DNA of 64,000 nt from Pedobacter sp. Leaf194 (GTDB lineage Bacteria > Bacteroidota > Bacteroidia > Sphingobacteriales > Sphingobacteriaceae). The position numbers and the translations under genes are program-made. The notes under the pieces are model-generated. The model was not told the origin of the DNA. It made no database searches and saw only the letters and a program-made list of their open reading frames with translations. The stretch spans positions 989,971 to 1,053,970 of the forward strand of contig NZ_LMPU01000001.1 of assembly GCF_001423945.1 (NCBI RefSeq). The letters are read 5' to 3'. Shown one piece after another: positions 1 through 7,993 of this stretch (the stretch's first letter is position 1; each line of letters starts with the position of its first letter).

Positions 1-1
1 C

Positions 2-268
2 GTTTTATTCGCAACCAACTACTTAGCCATTAGCGGTTTAAAGGTGCTTAAACAAATAAAGAAGCAAATCGGAGCAGATTTTTCAGTAATTGCCTACGAT
101 GATCATGAAGCCTTCGAGCTCCACACGCCGGGCATTTCAACCGTTCAGCAGCCTTTAGAGGAAATCGCTGAAAACGTTATTCAGCTCATATTAAGTCAGT
201 TATCTTCAAAATCGAAATTGCCAAACCAACAAATCATTATTCCGGCAAAGCTTATCCTCAGAGATTAA
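2..268 (+). CDS. LacI/GalR-family transcriptional regulator, C-terminal fragment
   Basis: The reading frame is open from base 2, so this is the 3' end of a gene that starts outside the window. The 88 visible residues match the end of the periplasmic-binding-protein-like effector domain of LacI/GalR regulators: a beta strand, then VIAYDDHE, then the 'ISTVQQP..EIAENVIQLIL' segment (the usual 'T+V.QP...+G..A...L' region) and a terminal IIIPAKLILRD, like the family's usual '+L+.R.S' ending. The DNA-binding domain is not visible. It lies immediately upstream of, and co-directional with, a SusCD/GH92 locus that carries LacI-type operators, so it is the likely local repressor or activator. The sugar effector is unknown. 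Confidence 0.85.
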   Translation, partial: VLFATNYLAISGLKVLKQIKKQIGADFSVIAYDDHEAFELHTPGISTVQQPLEEIAENVIQLILSQLSSKSKLPNQQIIIPAKLILRD

Positions 269-306
269 AAATTAGTAAAGCAATCCTGTTGTAACGTTTT
301 TTTTAC

Positions 307-324
307 AACTAAATCGTTTTATTA
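307..324. promoter_or_regulatory. Candidate second LacI-type operator
   Basis: This 18-mer is centred on CG at 315-316. It matches the reverse complement of the 352-369 operator at 15 of 18 positions. The centres of the two sites are 45 bp apart, so they could act as a pair around the susC promoter. It is weaker than the other sites and could be chance in AT-rich DNA. Confidence 0.45.
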
Positions 325-351
325 ATTGACAAAAAATTTCTATCATTGATG

Positions 352-369
352 TAGTAAAACGATTTACTA
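352..369. promoter_or_regulatory. LacI-type operator upstream of susC
   Basis: TAGTAAAACGATTTACTA is an 18-bp near-palindrome with a central CG, the classic symmetry of LacI/GalR-family operators. It lies between the LacI-family gene and the SusC gene. Related sites occur at 5471-5488 (perfect palindrome) and 11284-11301, all upstream of genes of the same locus. Confidence 0.7.
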
Positions 370-513
370 TAACCAAATGTATTTATGAGACTTACGCAGG
401 ACCCTAACTGTATGGCAAGTACTACTATTCCTGACTACAGAAGAACTTATCTGCCCGGCACAGTTTTGTTTTTACACTAAATTTTTCTCGGTTCATAATA
501 AATAGAATACAAT

Positions 514-539
514 ACAAGGTATAGCTTGATATGCCTTGT
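514..539 (+). other. Hairpin in the susC leader
   Basis: A 10-bp stem with one mismatch (514-523 with 530-539) closes a 6-nt loop about 100 nt before the SusC start. It has no following T-run, so it is not a standard terminator. It may be a structured 5' leader. The nearby CTGAGAG is not accompanied by the other conserved parts of a TPP riboswitch. Confidence 0.4.
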
Positions 540-636
540 GCTGAGAGTTAAGATATATCAGATATCGACAAAGGGCGTACACAGTAAAAAGAAAATACAA
601 TATAAACTAATCAATTAAAATTTAACAAAACCGCTA

Positions 637-3600
637 ATGAAAATTAATTTACTAAAAATTACTGGGCTGTCTGCTGCAATTATATTGCTGAATGGCCCTG
701 CGTTTTCAATGAATTCAGAGTGGGAAGGGGCGAAGGGATTCATGGATACGAACAAGCTGTGGCAGCAAGTTCAGACGCAAAATGTTATTACCGGAACGGT
801 GGTTGATGATAAAAACTCAGCAGTTCCTGGTGTTGGCATCAGAAATCAAACTTCTGGAAAAACAACAGTTACCGACGCAAACGGTAAATTTACAATTGAA
901 GCTAATGCGGGCGAGGTTTTGCGCTTTACCTACATCGGTTTCGAAACACAGAATGTTACCGTTGGCACAAGCAAAACAGTTAGCGTAAAATTAGCTACAA
1001 CTACCGAAACAAAACTAGATGATGTAACGGTTGTTGCGGTTGGATATGGTACGCAGTTACAAAAGGAGACAACTTCGGCAGTAGCCCACGTTGGTGCCGA
1101 TGATTTCAGACAAAGTGGTTCAAGAAATGCTTTGGATCTTATTCAAGGTAAAGTTGCGGGTCTTAATATCACGCGTAGCGGTTCTAACCCTAACTCTGGT
1201 GTAAGCGTTCAGCTTCGTGGTGTTGTTTCTGTTACGGGTAGTACGAGTCCGTTATTTGTAATTGATGGTATTCCAGGTGGTAACCCGGATTTGTTACAAC
1301 AGGATGATATCGAGGCTATTGATGTGCTAAAAGATGGTTCTGCAGCTGCAATTTATGGATCGAGCGCCAACGCAGGTGTAATCTTGATTACTACTAAAAA
1401 AGGTAAAACCGGGCCGCCTCAGTTTAATTATTCTGGTTATGCAAGAAAGGAGTATTACAACCAATGGTTAGATTTCTTATCTCCGTCTGAATATAAAGCA
1501 AGAATTGCTTCTGGCGAGATTAAGCAACAGAACTTTGGAAGTGAAACTGATTTTGTTGATCAGTTAATCAACCACGATAACTTATCCCAAAACCACAACT
1601 TAAACTTTAGTGGCGGTACAGATAAAACAAGCTATAGAGCAAGTATCAACTATCGTGATTTACAGGGTATCGGAAAAGAAAATGGTCGTGAAGAATATAC
1701 TTTAAGATTTAACATCAACCAGACTGGTTTAGATGATAGATTGAAAATTCAGGCAAATTTAGTTACCAACTTTAACAAAGCTAACTTATTAGGTAGTGGT
1801 GGTGCAAGAGAAAATAGTGGTACTTGGGAAAGTGAGCAAACTAAAAATCCAACACTTTCTAACTTCAATCCTGATGGAAGCTACCGTTTCGATTTAACAA
1901 GTAATAATGAGTATGCACGTTTGTTCCAGGAAACTTCTTACCGCAAACAGCAAACAAGTTCTGCAGATGTTAAAGTTGATTTAGACATTATCAAAGGTTT
2001 AAAAGCTTCGATTTTCGGATCTGTAACCAGAAACAGTGGAAACGATGGTGCATACCGCGTTAAAGCAAGTGAAAACTCGTTAGAAAATACCGATTTCCCA
2101 GGTGGAGGTTATGCGGCAAAGTCAGACTTTTTAGATCAGAACTTCGCTGTTGAACCAACGTTACAATACAATACAACAATTGCTTCTAAACATACAATTA
2201 CTGGCTTATTAGGTTATAGTTATCGTTACGGAATCAGTGAAGGCTTATCAGCAAGTAACCGTGGTTTCATCAACGATTTATTCCATGAGGATAACTTAGG
2301 TCAGGGTTCTGCATTAGGTGTTGGTAAAGCTGCAATGGGTAGTTATAAAAATGACAACACGTTAATCGCATTTTTCGGTCGTGTTAACTATAGCTTTGCT
2401 GGGAAATATTTATTAACTGCAATATTAAGGAGAGAAGGTTCATCACGTTTTGGTGCCAACAACAAGTGGGGTAATTTCCCTGCTATTTCTGGTGCATGGA
2501 ACATCTCTGATGAAAACTTCATGAAAAACGTAAACTGGGTAAACAACTTAAAATTAAGAGTTGGTTACGGTGAAACTGGTAACAGTGGTTTTGCAAACAA
2601 TGCATCGAGGGTAACGCTTGGTGGCGGTGGTAGATATCTATATCCTGATGGCCAATACCTTGAAACTTATGGTCCGAACAGAAATCCAAATCCTAACCTT
2701 AAATGGGAAACCAAAAGAGAAACAAACATTGGGTTAGAATTTACTGTGTTAAAAAGTAGATTATCTGGTTCATTAGATTTATTTAAACGTACCACTAAAG
2801 ATTTATTAGATACCTATACTTCTCCTCAACCTCCATTTGTTCAAAGTTCAATTTATACAAACGTAGGTACGATTTCATCAAAAGGTATCGAACTTGCATT
2901 AAGTTATGCAGCATTTAACACTAAAGATTTTACCTGGGATATTGACGCTACAGCAAGTACCTTAAGAAATACTTTAGATTCTTATTCAAATGATGAATAC
3001 AAAATTTTGTTTAAAACATTTGGTGGAATCGGTGGTGCTGGTGCATTAGGTGATGCAATCACCACTTACGAAGGTGGCGCACTAGGTGAATTTTGGGGTA
3101 AAAAATTCGCAGGTTTTACGGCTGATGGTAAATGGTTGTTCTACAACAGAAATGGCCAGGCTGTACCAAATGCGCAGATCAACAACTCTAGAGACAAAAA
3201 TGTAACTGATTTACAAATGCTTGGTAATGCAATTCCAAAGTATTATGCGTCGTTAGCGAACAATTTCAGGTACAAACAGTTCGATTTACGTGTTTTCTTA
3301 AGAGGTAAATTTGATTACGATATTTTAAATAGAACTGCACTTTCCTATGCTAACAAAACCTGGTCTGGCAATTTGTTAAGAAGTACTTTCGATAAGTATA
3401 GCCAAATTAATGATACTTATATGTATTCTGATTACTATTTGGAAAAAGGAAGCTTTGTAAAACTCGATGAAGTAACGATTGGCTATAATTTCAAATTGAA
3501 AACCAAATTAATTAGAAACATGCGTATTTACGCAACCGGACAAAACTTGGCAACAATTACTGGTTATACTGGTAGCGATCCTGATTTCATCAGCGATAAC

Positions 3601-3681
3601 GGTACTGGCCCGGGTGTTGATAATAGTGGTGCTTATCCAAGTTCACGTTCGTTCTTGTTTGGCTTAAATGTTGGATTCTAA
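637..3681 (+). CDS. SusC-like TonB-dependent outer-membrane transporter
   Basis: This 1014-residue protein imports oligosaccharides across the outer membrane, powered by TonB. A hydrophobic N-terminal signal (residues 1-24) is followed by a carboxypeptidase-regulatory-like domain at about 48-120 (VITGTVVDD..VPGV.., DANGKFTIEA). The plug domain at about 135-260 contains the SusC signatures LQLRG-like 'VQLRGV', 'LFVIDGIPGG' and 'DIEAIDVLKDGSAAAIYGSSA'. A long beta-barrel follows, ending in an aromatic residue (NVGF). Its length is typical of the SusC/RagA family. The susD partner starts 13 bp after its stop. LacI-type operators lie upstream, and the GH92 neighbours imply mannose-containing glycans as ligands. 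Confidence 0.95.
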   Translation: MKINLLKITGLSAAIILLNGPAFSMNSEWEGAKGFMDTNKLWQQVQTQNVITGTVVDDKNSAVPGVGIRNQTSGKTTVTDANGKFTIEANAGEVLRFTYIGFETQNVTVGTSKTVSVKLATTTETKLDDVTVVAVGYGTQLQKETTSAVAHVGADDFRQSGSRNALDLIQGKVAGLNITRSGSNPNSGVSVQLRGVVSVTGSTSPLFVIDGIPGGNPDLLQQDDIEAIDVLKDGSAAAIYGSSANAGVILITTKKGKTGPPQFNYSGYARKEYYNQWLDFLSPSEYKARIASGEIKQQNFGSETDFVDQLINHDNLSQNHNLNFSGGTDKTSYRASINYRDLQGIGKENGREEYTLRFNINQTGLDDRLKIQANLVTNFNKANLLGSGGARENSGTWESEQTKNPTLSNFNPDGSYRFDLTSNNEYARLFQETSYRKQQTSSADVKVDLDIIKGLKASIFGSVTRNSGNDGAYRVKASENSLENTDFPGGGYAAKSDFLDQNFAVEPTLQYNTTIASKHTITGLLGYSYRYGISEGLSASNRGFINDLFHEDNLGQGSALGVGKAAMGSYKNDNTLIAFFGRVNYSFAGKYLLTAILRREGSSRFGANNKWGNFPAISGAWNISDENFMKNVNWVNNLKLRVGYGETGNSGFANNASRVTLGGGGRYLYPDGQYLETYGPNRNPNPNLKWETKRETNIGLEFTVLKSRLSGSLDLFKRTTKDLLDTYTSPQPPFVQSSIYTNVGTISSKGIELALSYAAFNTKDFTWDIDATASTLRNTLDSYSNDEYKILFKTFGGIGGAGALGDAITTYEGGALGEFWGKKFAGFTADGKWLFYNRNGQAVPNAQINNSRDKNVTDLQMLGNAIPKYYASLANNFRYKQFDLRVFLRGKFDYDILNRTALSYANKTWSGNLLRSTFDKYSQINDTYMYSDYYLEKGSFVKLDEVTIGYNFKLKTKLIRNMRIYATGQNLATITGYTGSDPDFISDNGTGPGVDNSGAYPSSRSFLFGLNVGF

Positions 3682-3694
3682 AGATTAAAAAAAA

Positions 3695-5335
3695 ATGAAA
3701 AATAAATCAATTATATACAGTGTGCTTGCAGGCGTTTTATGCCTTACAAATGCATGTACGAAGTTAGATGAAAATGCATACGATCAGCTTTTAACAGATA
3801 ACTTCTATAACAATAAAACTGAAGTTTTATCAGCAGTTTTAAGGCCATATACCCATGCAAATGCTTGGGTTACACCTTCTGGTCAGGATGGCTGGTGGCG
3901 TTTAGCCGAACTTTCTGGCGACCAATTGGCATGGCCAACTAAAGGCCGCCATGGTGAAGATGGAGGTAAGTGGAAAAGATTGCACTACCACACCTGGACT
4001 ACAGACGAAGGTGGAATTAACAATGCCTGGTCTTTAATGTTCTGGGGAATGGGATTATGTAATGACCCAATCGAGAACATCGAAAAACGTGAAATATCGG
4101 CAATGGGTATTACACAAGTTGAAAAAGATGCATTTATTTCTGAGCTTAAACTTTTAAGAGCATTCCACTACTTGAAATTGATGGATTTGTTCGGAAATAT
4201 TCCAATCGTTACACAAGTTGGTATCCCTGCAAAACCGGAAACCAAATCGCGTAAAGACGTATTTAATTTCATCGAATCTGAAATTAAGTCGAACATCGAT
4301 AAAGCGCCGAAATTATCTCGCGGCCAGTTAGGACGTATGAGCCAGGCCGGCGCTTACGCAATGTTGGTAGAACTTTACTTAAACGCAGAAGTTTGGACAG
4401 GCACAGCACGTTGGGATGATTGTATTGCTGCTGCAAACAAATTAATTGCAGGTGAAGGCGGTGCTCAGAATGGAACTATGCAATTAGATCCAAACATTAC
4501 TGACCAATTTAAAACAACAAACGATTTATCTAAAGAAGTTATTTTCTCAATCGCTTATAACTATAGCGTAGCCAACTTCCAGCCATCGTGGCCAAGTGAA
4601 TTTTACCACTTTAAACAGCAGGAAATTTACGGCGGTGGTAGAAATGGTAATGATGGTATTGTTGTAATTCCTGGTGTGTTTACAACGTATGAAGATGCTG
4701 ATTTAAGAAAAAGAGAATGGATGTTAGAAGGCCCAATGTTTAAATTTGTTGCGCCTACGCAACCGGTTTTAGCATCGGAAGAATACAATGGTTTACAACT
4801 TACCTTTGTTGATAACATTCAGAAAAATAAAACTGGCTCGAAAGTTTCAAACATGAGTGAAGGTGAAGAAAACAGCGGTGTTCGTTTTAACAAGTACAAG
4901 CTAGGTAACCAGTTCGCTGGTCCGGGTGGTGTGCCTGCAATTGATGCAAACTATAACAATGGCGACTGGAACATTTATCGTTTAACGATGATTTATTTTG
5001 CGAAAGCAGAAGCAATTATGCGTAAAAATGGTGGTGTTGCAAATGCAGAAGCCGTTCAGTTAATTAACGATTGTAAAAAACGTGCATATTCACCTGCTGA
5101 TTGGGCAACCAGAGCTTATACTCCGGCTACCTTAACGCTTGATGAATTGTTGGCAGAAAGAGGAAGAGAATTTATCTTCGAAGGATTAAGAAGAGACGAT
5201 TTGATTCGCTTTGGAAAATTTGCTACAGCTACCTGGTGGGATCACACGCCAACAACAGCTACTAAAGCGCTTTATCCAATTCCTCAGGTTCAAAGAAACC
5301 TTAACGGAAACTTAACTCAAAATCCTGGTTACTAA
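3695..5335 (+). CDS. SusD/RagB-like glycan-binding surface lipoprotein
   Basis: A 546-residue lipoprotein with a lipobox ending at Cys21 (LTNAC), so it is lipid-anchored at the outer membrane. It pairs with the SusC barrel as the lid that binds glycan. The family architecture is visible: an N-terminal SusD-like region with the 'YDQLLTDNFYNN' start, TPR-like helices ('FISELKLLRAFHYLKLMDLFGNIPIVT'), and the C-terminal 'LLAERGREFIFEGLRRDDLIRFGKF' signature, finishing with 'LYPIPQVQRNLNGNLTQNPGY'. It is translationally close to susC (13-bp gap) and is followed by a strong terminator, so susCD forms one transcription unit. Confidence 0.95.
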   Translation: MKNKSIIYSVLAGVLCLTNACTKLDENAYDQLLTDNFYNNKTEVLSAVLRPYTHANAWVTPSGQDGWWRLAELSGDQLAWPTKGRHGEDGGKWKRLHYHTWTTDEGGINNAWSLMFWGMGLCNDPIENIEKREISAMGITQVEKDAFISELKLLRAFHYLKLMDLFGNIPIVTQVGIPAKPETKSRKDVFNFIESEIKSNIDKAPKLSRGQLGRMSQAGAYAMLVELYLNAEVWTGTARWDDCIAAANKLIAGEGGAQNGTMQLDPNITDQFKTTNDLSKEVIFSIAYNYSVANFQPSWPSEFYHFKQQEIYGGGRNGNDGIVVIPGVFTTYEDADLRKREWMLEGPMFKFVAPTQPVLASEEYNGLQLTFVDNIQKNKTGSKVSNMSEGEENSGVRFNKYKLGNQFAGPGGVPAIDANYNNGDWNIYRLTMIYFAKAEAIMRKNGGVANAEAVQLINDCKKRAYSPADWATRAYTPATLTLDELLAERGREFIFEGLRRDDLIRFGKFATATWWDHTPTTATKALYPIPQVQRNLNGNLTQNPGY

Positions 5336-5352
5336 TAAAAAGGTCAATAATT

Positions 5353-5382
5353 AAGGTGCTCAATTATGAGCACCTTTTTTTT
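5353..5382 (+). terminator. Intrinsic terminator after susD
   Basis: A 9-bp perfect stem (AAGGTGCTC with GAGCACCTT), a 6-nt loop and an eight-T run lie 18 bp after the SusD stop. It separates susCD from the enzyme genes downstream. Confidence 0.9.
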
Positions 5383-5470
5383 GATTTGCAATTTAATAAG
5401 TCATTTATGTAACTCATATATTACATTTTTCGATTCATCAAAATTCTTGATTTTTACTTAATATTGGCAA

Positions 5471-5488
5471 TGGTAAAACGTTTTACCA
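5471..5488. promoter_or_regulatory. Perfect LacI-type operator
   Basis: TGGTAAAACGTTTTACCA is a perfect 18-bp palindrome centred on CG, 41 bp before the start of the DUF4965-type gene. It is the best-formed member of the operator set in this locus and shows that the enzyme operon has its own regulated promoter. Confidence 0.75.
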
Positions 5489-5528
5489 ATCTGCCTTATC
5501 AATCTGGTGCTGCCTAAACCAAATATTT

Positions 5529-7976
5529 ATGAAAAGACATCTTTCCTTTTTACTGCTGAGCATATTGTTCGTTTTCCAATCAGTTGCTCAAGACAAAGCA
5601 CCAGCTTACCCATTAATTACACATGATACCTATTTCAGCATTTGGTCTTTCGGCGATGAATTGAACCAGTCTGTAACCAAACACTGGACCGGTAAAAACC
5701 AATCGTTATCTGGCGTACTTAAAGTTGATGGTAAATTTTACCGCTTCTTAGGTGCCGAATCCAAAGAATATAAAACCATACTTCCTGCAGCAGATGAATC
5801 TGCTTATCAGGCAAGTTACACATTTAATAAACCAGCAGATGGCTGGATAGCCTCGGCGTTTGATGACGCAAAATGGCAAAAAGGAACTGCGCCTTTTGGC
5901 GATGATGACGCCGCTAAAACCAAATGGAAAAGCGACGATTTATACTACAGAAGAAAATTTACCACCGCGAAAACAGCAGTGGGAAAACGATATTTAAAGC
6001 TTAACCATGATGATAACGTTGAAGTATTTATTAACGGTAAGCAGATTTACAAAAAGGAAGGTTGGGTACACGAGTACATCTATATTCCAATTGAAGAAAG
6101 CGTATTAACCTCGGGCGAAAACATACTTGCAATTCATGTCAAAAACTCTGCAGGTGGCAGATTTCTTGACGCAGGTATCGTAGAAGAAGTACCTCAGAAA
6201 TCGGCTATTGGTTTAGCAAAACAAACAAATGTAAAGGTTGATGCAACTGCTACAAAGTACAGTTTTATCTGTGGTGCAGTCAATTTGGATATTACATTTA
6301 CTTCGCCCTTGCTGTTAAATGATATTGCGCTTACCGCCAGACCTATAAGTTATATCAGCTATGCTGCTAAAGCTACTGATGGCAAAGCACATAAAGTTGA
6401 TTTGTACTTCAGTGCATCAACAAATATTGCAGTAAATACACCAAACCAGCCCGTTGCGGCGAAGAAAACGCTTTCTAATAACCTTTCAATACTTAGCGCC
6501 GGTACCGTAGAACAGCCAGTTTTACAAAAGAAAGGAGACGACTTAAGAATTGACTGGGGTTATATGTACGTAGCAGTTCCTCAGAAGTTTAAGGCAACGC
6601 AGTACATTAATAAACAGGAAGAAAGTTTGAATAGCTTTTTGGGCAACAACTACCCGGCAACTGCATCGGTTGCCAATGGCAAAGAATTAAATTTAAGCAG
6701 TATCATCCCGTTTGGAACCGTTGGTAGCACTGCGGTGGAGACGTATTTAATGATGGGTTACGACGACTTAAAATCAGTTGAATATTTCGGTACACAGTTG
6801 GCACCTATCTGGAAAAAATCTGGCGGAAACTTCGAAACGCAGCTTGCAAACGCAGCTAAAGATTATACTACAATCATTAAGAAATGTGCAGATTTTAGCA
6901 CGAAACTTTTTGCTGATGCTGAAAGAGCAGGTGGTAAGGAATATGCTGAGTTATGTGAGCTGGCTTACCGACAAAGTATTGCGGCGCATAAAATAGTTTA
7001 TGCACCGAATGGCGACATCTTATTCCTCTCAAAAGAGAACTTTAGTGGAGGCTTTATCAATACGGTGGATGTTACTTACCCGTCTGCGCCGGAATATTTA
7101 ATTTATAACCCCGAATTATTAACAGGTATGCTTAACGGCATTTTCTATTATGCTGAAAGTGGAAAATGGAAGAAACCTTACCCCGCACACGATTTAGGTA
7201 CTTATCCTTTTGCCAACGGACAAACTTATGGAGAAGACATGCCTGTAGAAGAAGCGGGAAACATGATAATTTTGACAGCCGCAATTGCCAGGGCACAAGG
7301 GAATGCAAAATATGCTGAAAAGCACTGGAACACATTGGCTACCTGGGCCGGGTACCTTTCTAAAGAAGGCTTTGACCCAGCAAACCAGTTATGCACCGAT
7401 GATTTCGCCGGCCACCTGGCCAGAAATGCAAATTTATCAGTTAAAGCGATTGTAGCAATTGGCGCCTATGCACAACTGGCTCAGCAGATTGGAAAAACTG
7501 CAGAAGCTGAAAAGTACAGGAACATTGCTTTGGGCATGGCCGGTAAGTGGCAGCAAATGGCTGATGATGGCGACCATTTTGCCTTAACTTTTAATGATAA
7601 AAATACCTGGAGCCAAAAATATAACCTGGTTTGGGATAAGCTTTTAGGATTGAAACTTTTTCCTGAAGCCGTTTATAAAAAAGAAATAAACTACTATTTA
7701 ACGAAGCAAAATGCTTTTGGGTTGCCTTTAGATAGTCGTAAAACCTACACCAAATCTGATTGGATAATGTGGACAGCAACGCTTGCCGATAATCAACAGG
7801 ATTTTCAGAAGTTTATAAAGCCTATCTATAAGTTTGCCAATGAAACGGAAAGTAGAGTGCCGCTTAATGATTGGCACGAAACCACAACCGGCGCAAAAGT
7901 CGGGTTTCAGGCAAGAAGTGTTGTGGGTGGCTATTTCATAAAGTTACTCGCAGAAAAATGGGGCGTTAGAAATTAG
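5529..7976 (+). CDS. Secreted DUF4965/DUF5127/DUF1793 (glutaminase A-like) protein
   Basis: This 815-residue protein has a signal peptide ending at about residue 20 (FQSVAQ). It matches the large family annotated as glutaminase A-like proteins. The N-terminal DUF4964-like segment (PAYPLITHDTYFSIWS) is at about 25-75. A beta-sandwich insert at about 95-215 (LYYRRKFTT..DDNVEVFINGK) looks like a galactose-binding-type domain. DUF5127/DUF4965 regions follow (VTYPSAPEYLIYNPELLTGML, AHDLGTYPFANGQTYGEDMPVEEAGNM), then the C-terminal DUF1793 alpha/alpha barrel ending ESRVPLNDWHETTTG. The family name comes from fungal glutaminase, but such proteins recur in Bacteroidota PULs, and a glycoside-acting role is plausible here. 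It opens the enzyme part of the locus and is probably co-transcribed with the GH92 gene 17 bp downstream. Confidence 0.85.
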   Translation: MKRHLSFLLLSILFVFQSVAQDKAPAYPLITHDTYFSIWSFGDELNQSVTKHWTGKNQSLSGVLKVDGKFYRFLGAESKEYKTILPAADESAYQASYTFNKPADGWIASAFDDAKWQKGTAPFGDDDAAKTKWKSDDLYYRRKFTTAKTAVGKRYLKLNHDDNVEVFINGKQIYKKEGWVHEYIYIPIEESVLTSGENILAIHVKNSAGGRFLDAGIVEEVPQKSAIGLAKQTNVKVDATATKYSFICGAVNLDITFTSPLLLNDIALTARPISYISYAAKATDGKAHKVDLYFSASTNIAVNTPNQPVAAKKTLSNNLSILSAGTVEQPVLQKKGDDLRIDWGYMYVAVPQKFKATQYINKQEESLNSFLGNNYPATASVANGKELNLSSIIPFGTVGSTAVETYLMMGYDDLKSVEYFGTQLAPIWKKSGGNFETQLANAAKDYTTIIKKCADFSTKLFADAERAGGKEYAELCELAYRQSIAAHKIVYAPNGDILFLSKENFSGGFINTVDVTYPSAPEYLIYNPELLTGMLNGIFYYAESGKWKKPYPAHDLGTYPFANGQTYGEDMPVEEAGNMIILTAAIARAQGNAKYAEKHWNTLATWAGYLSKEGFDPANQLCTDDFAGHLARNANLSVKAIVAIGAYAQLAQQIGKTAEAEKYRNIALGMAGKWQQMADDGDHFALTFNDKNTWSQKYNLVWDKLLGLKLFPEAVYKKEINYYLTKQNAFGLPLDSRKTYTKSDWIMWTATLADNQQDFQKFIKPIYKFANETESRVPLNDWHETTTGAKVGFQARSVVGGYFIKLLAEKWGVRN

Positions 7977-7993
7977 AATTACTGAATTTGTAT

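Noticed and set aside
326..348. TTGAC / TATCATTG as a full promoter for susC
   Set aside because: The gap of 12 bp between the elements is too short for the Bacteroidota -33/-7 arrangement.
530..590. CTGAGAG in the susC leader as a possible TPP riboswitch
   Set aside because: The other conserved TPP-riboswitch segments (ACCTGATCTGG-like and GCG-AGGGA) are absent, and the downstream gene is a sugar transporter.
782..988. 68-codon ORF inside the first susC gene
   Set aside because: It overlaps the well-supported SusC frame and has no protein-like features; a shadow.
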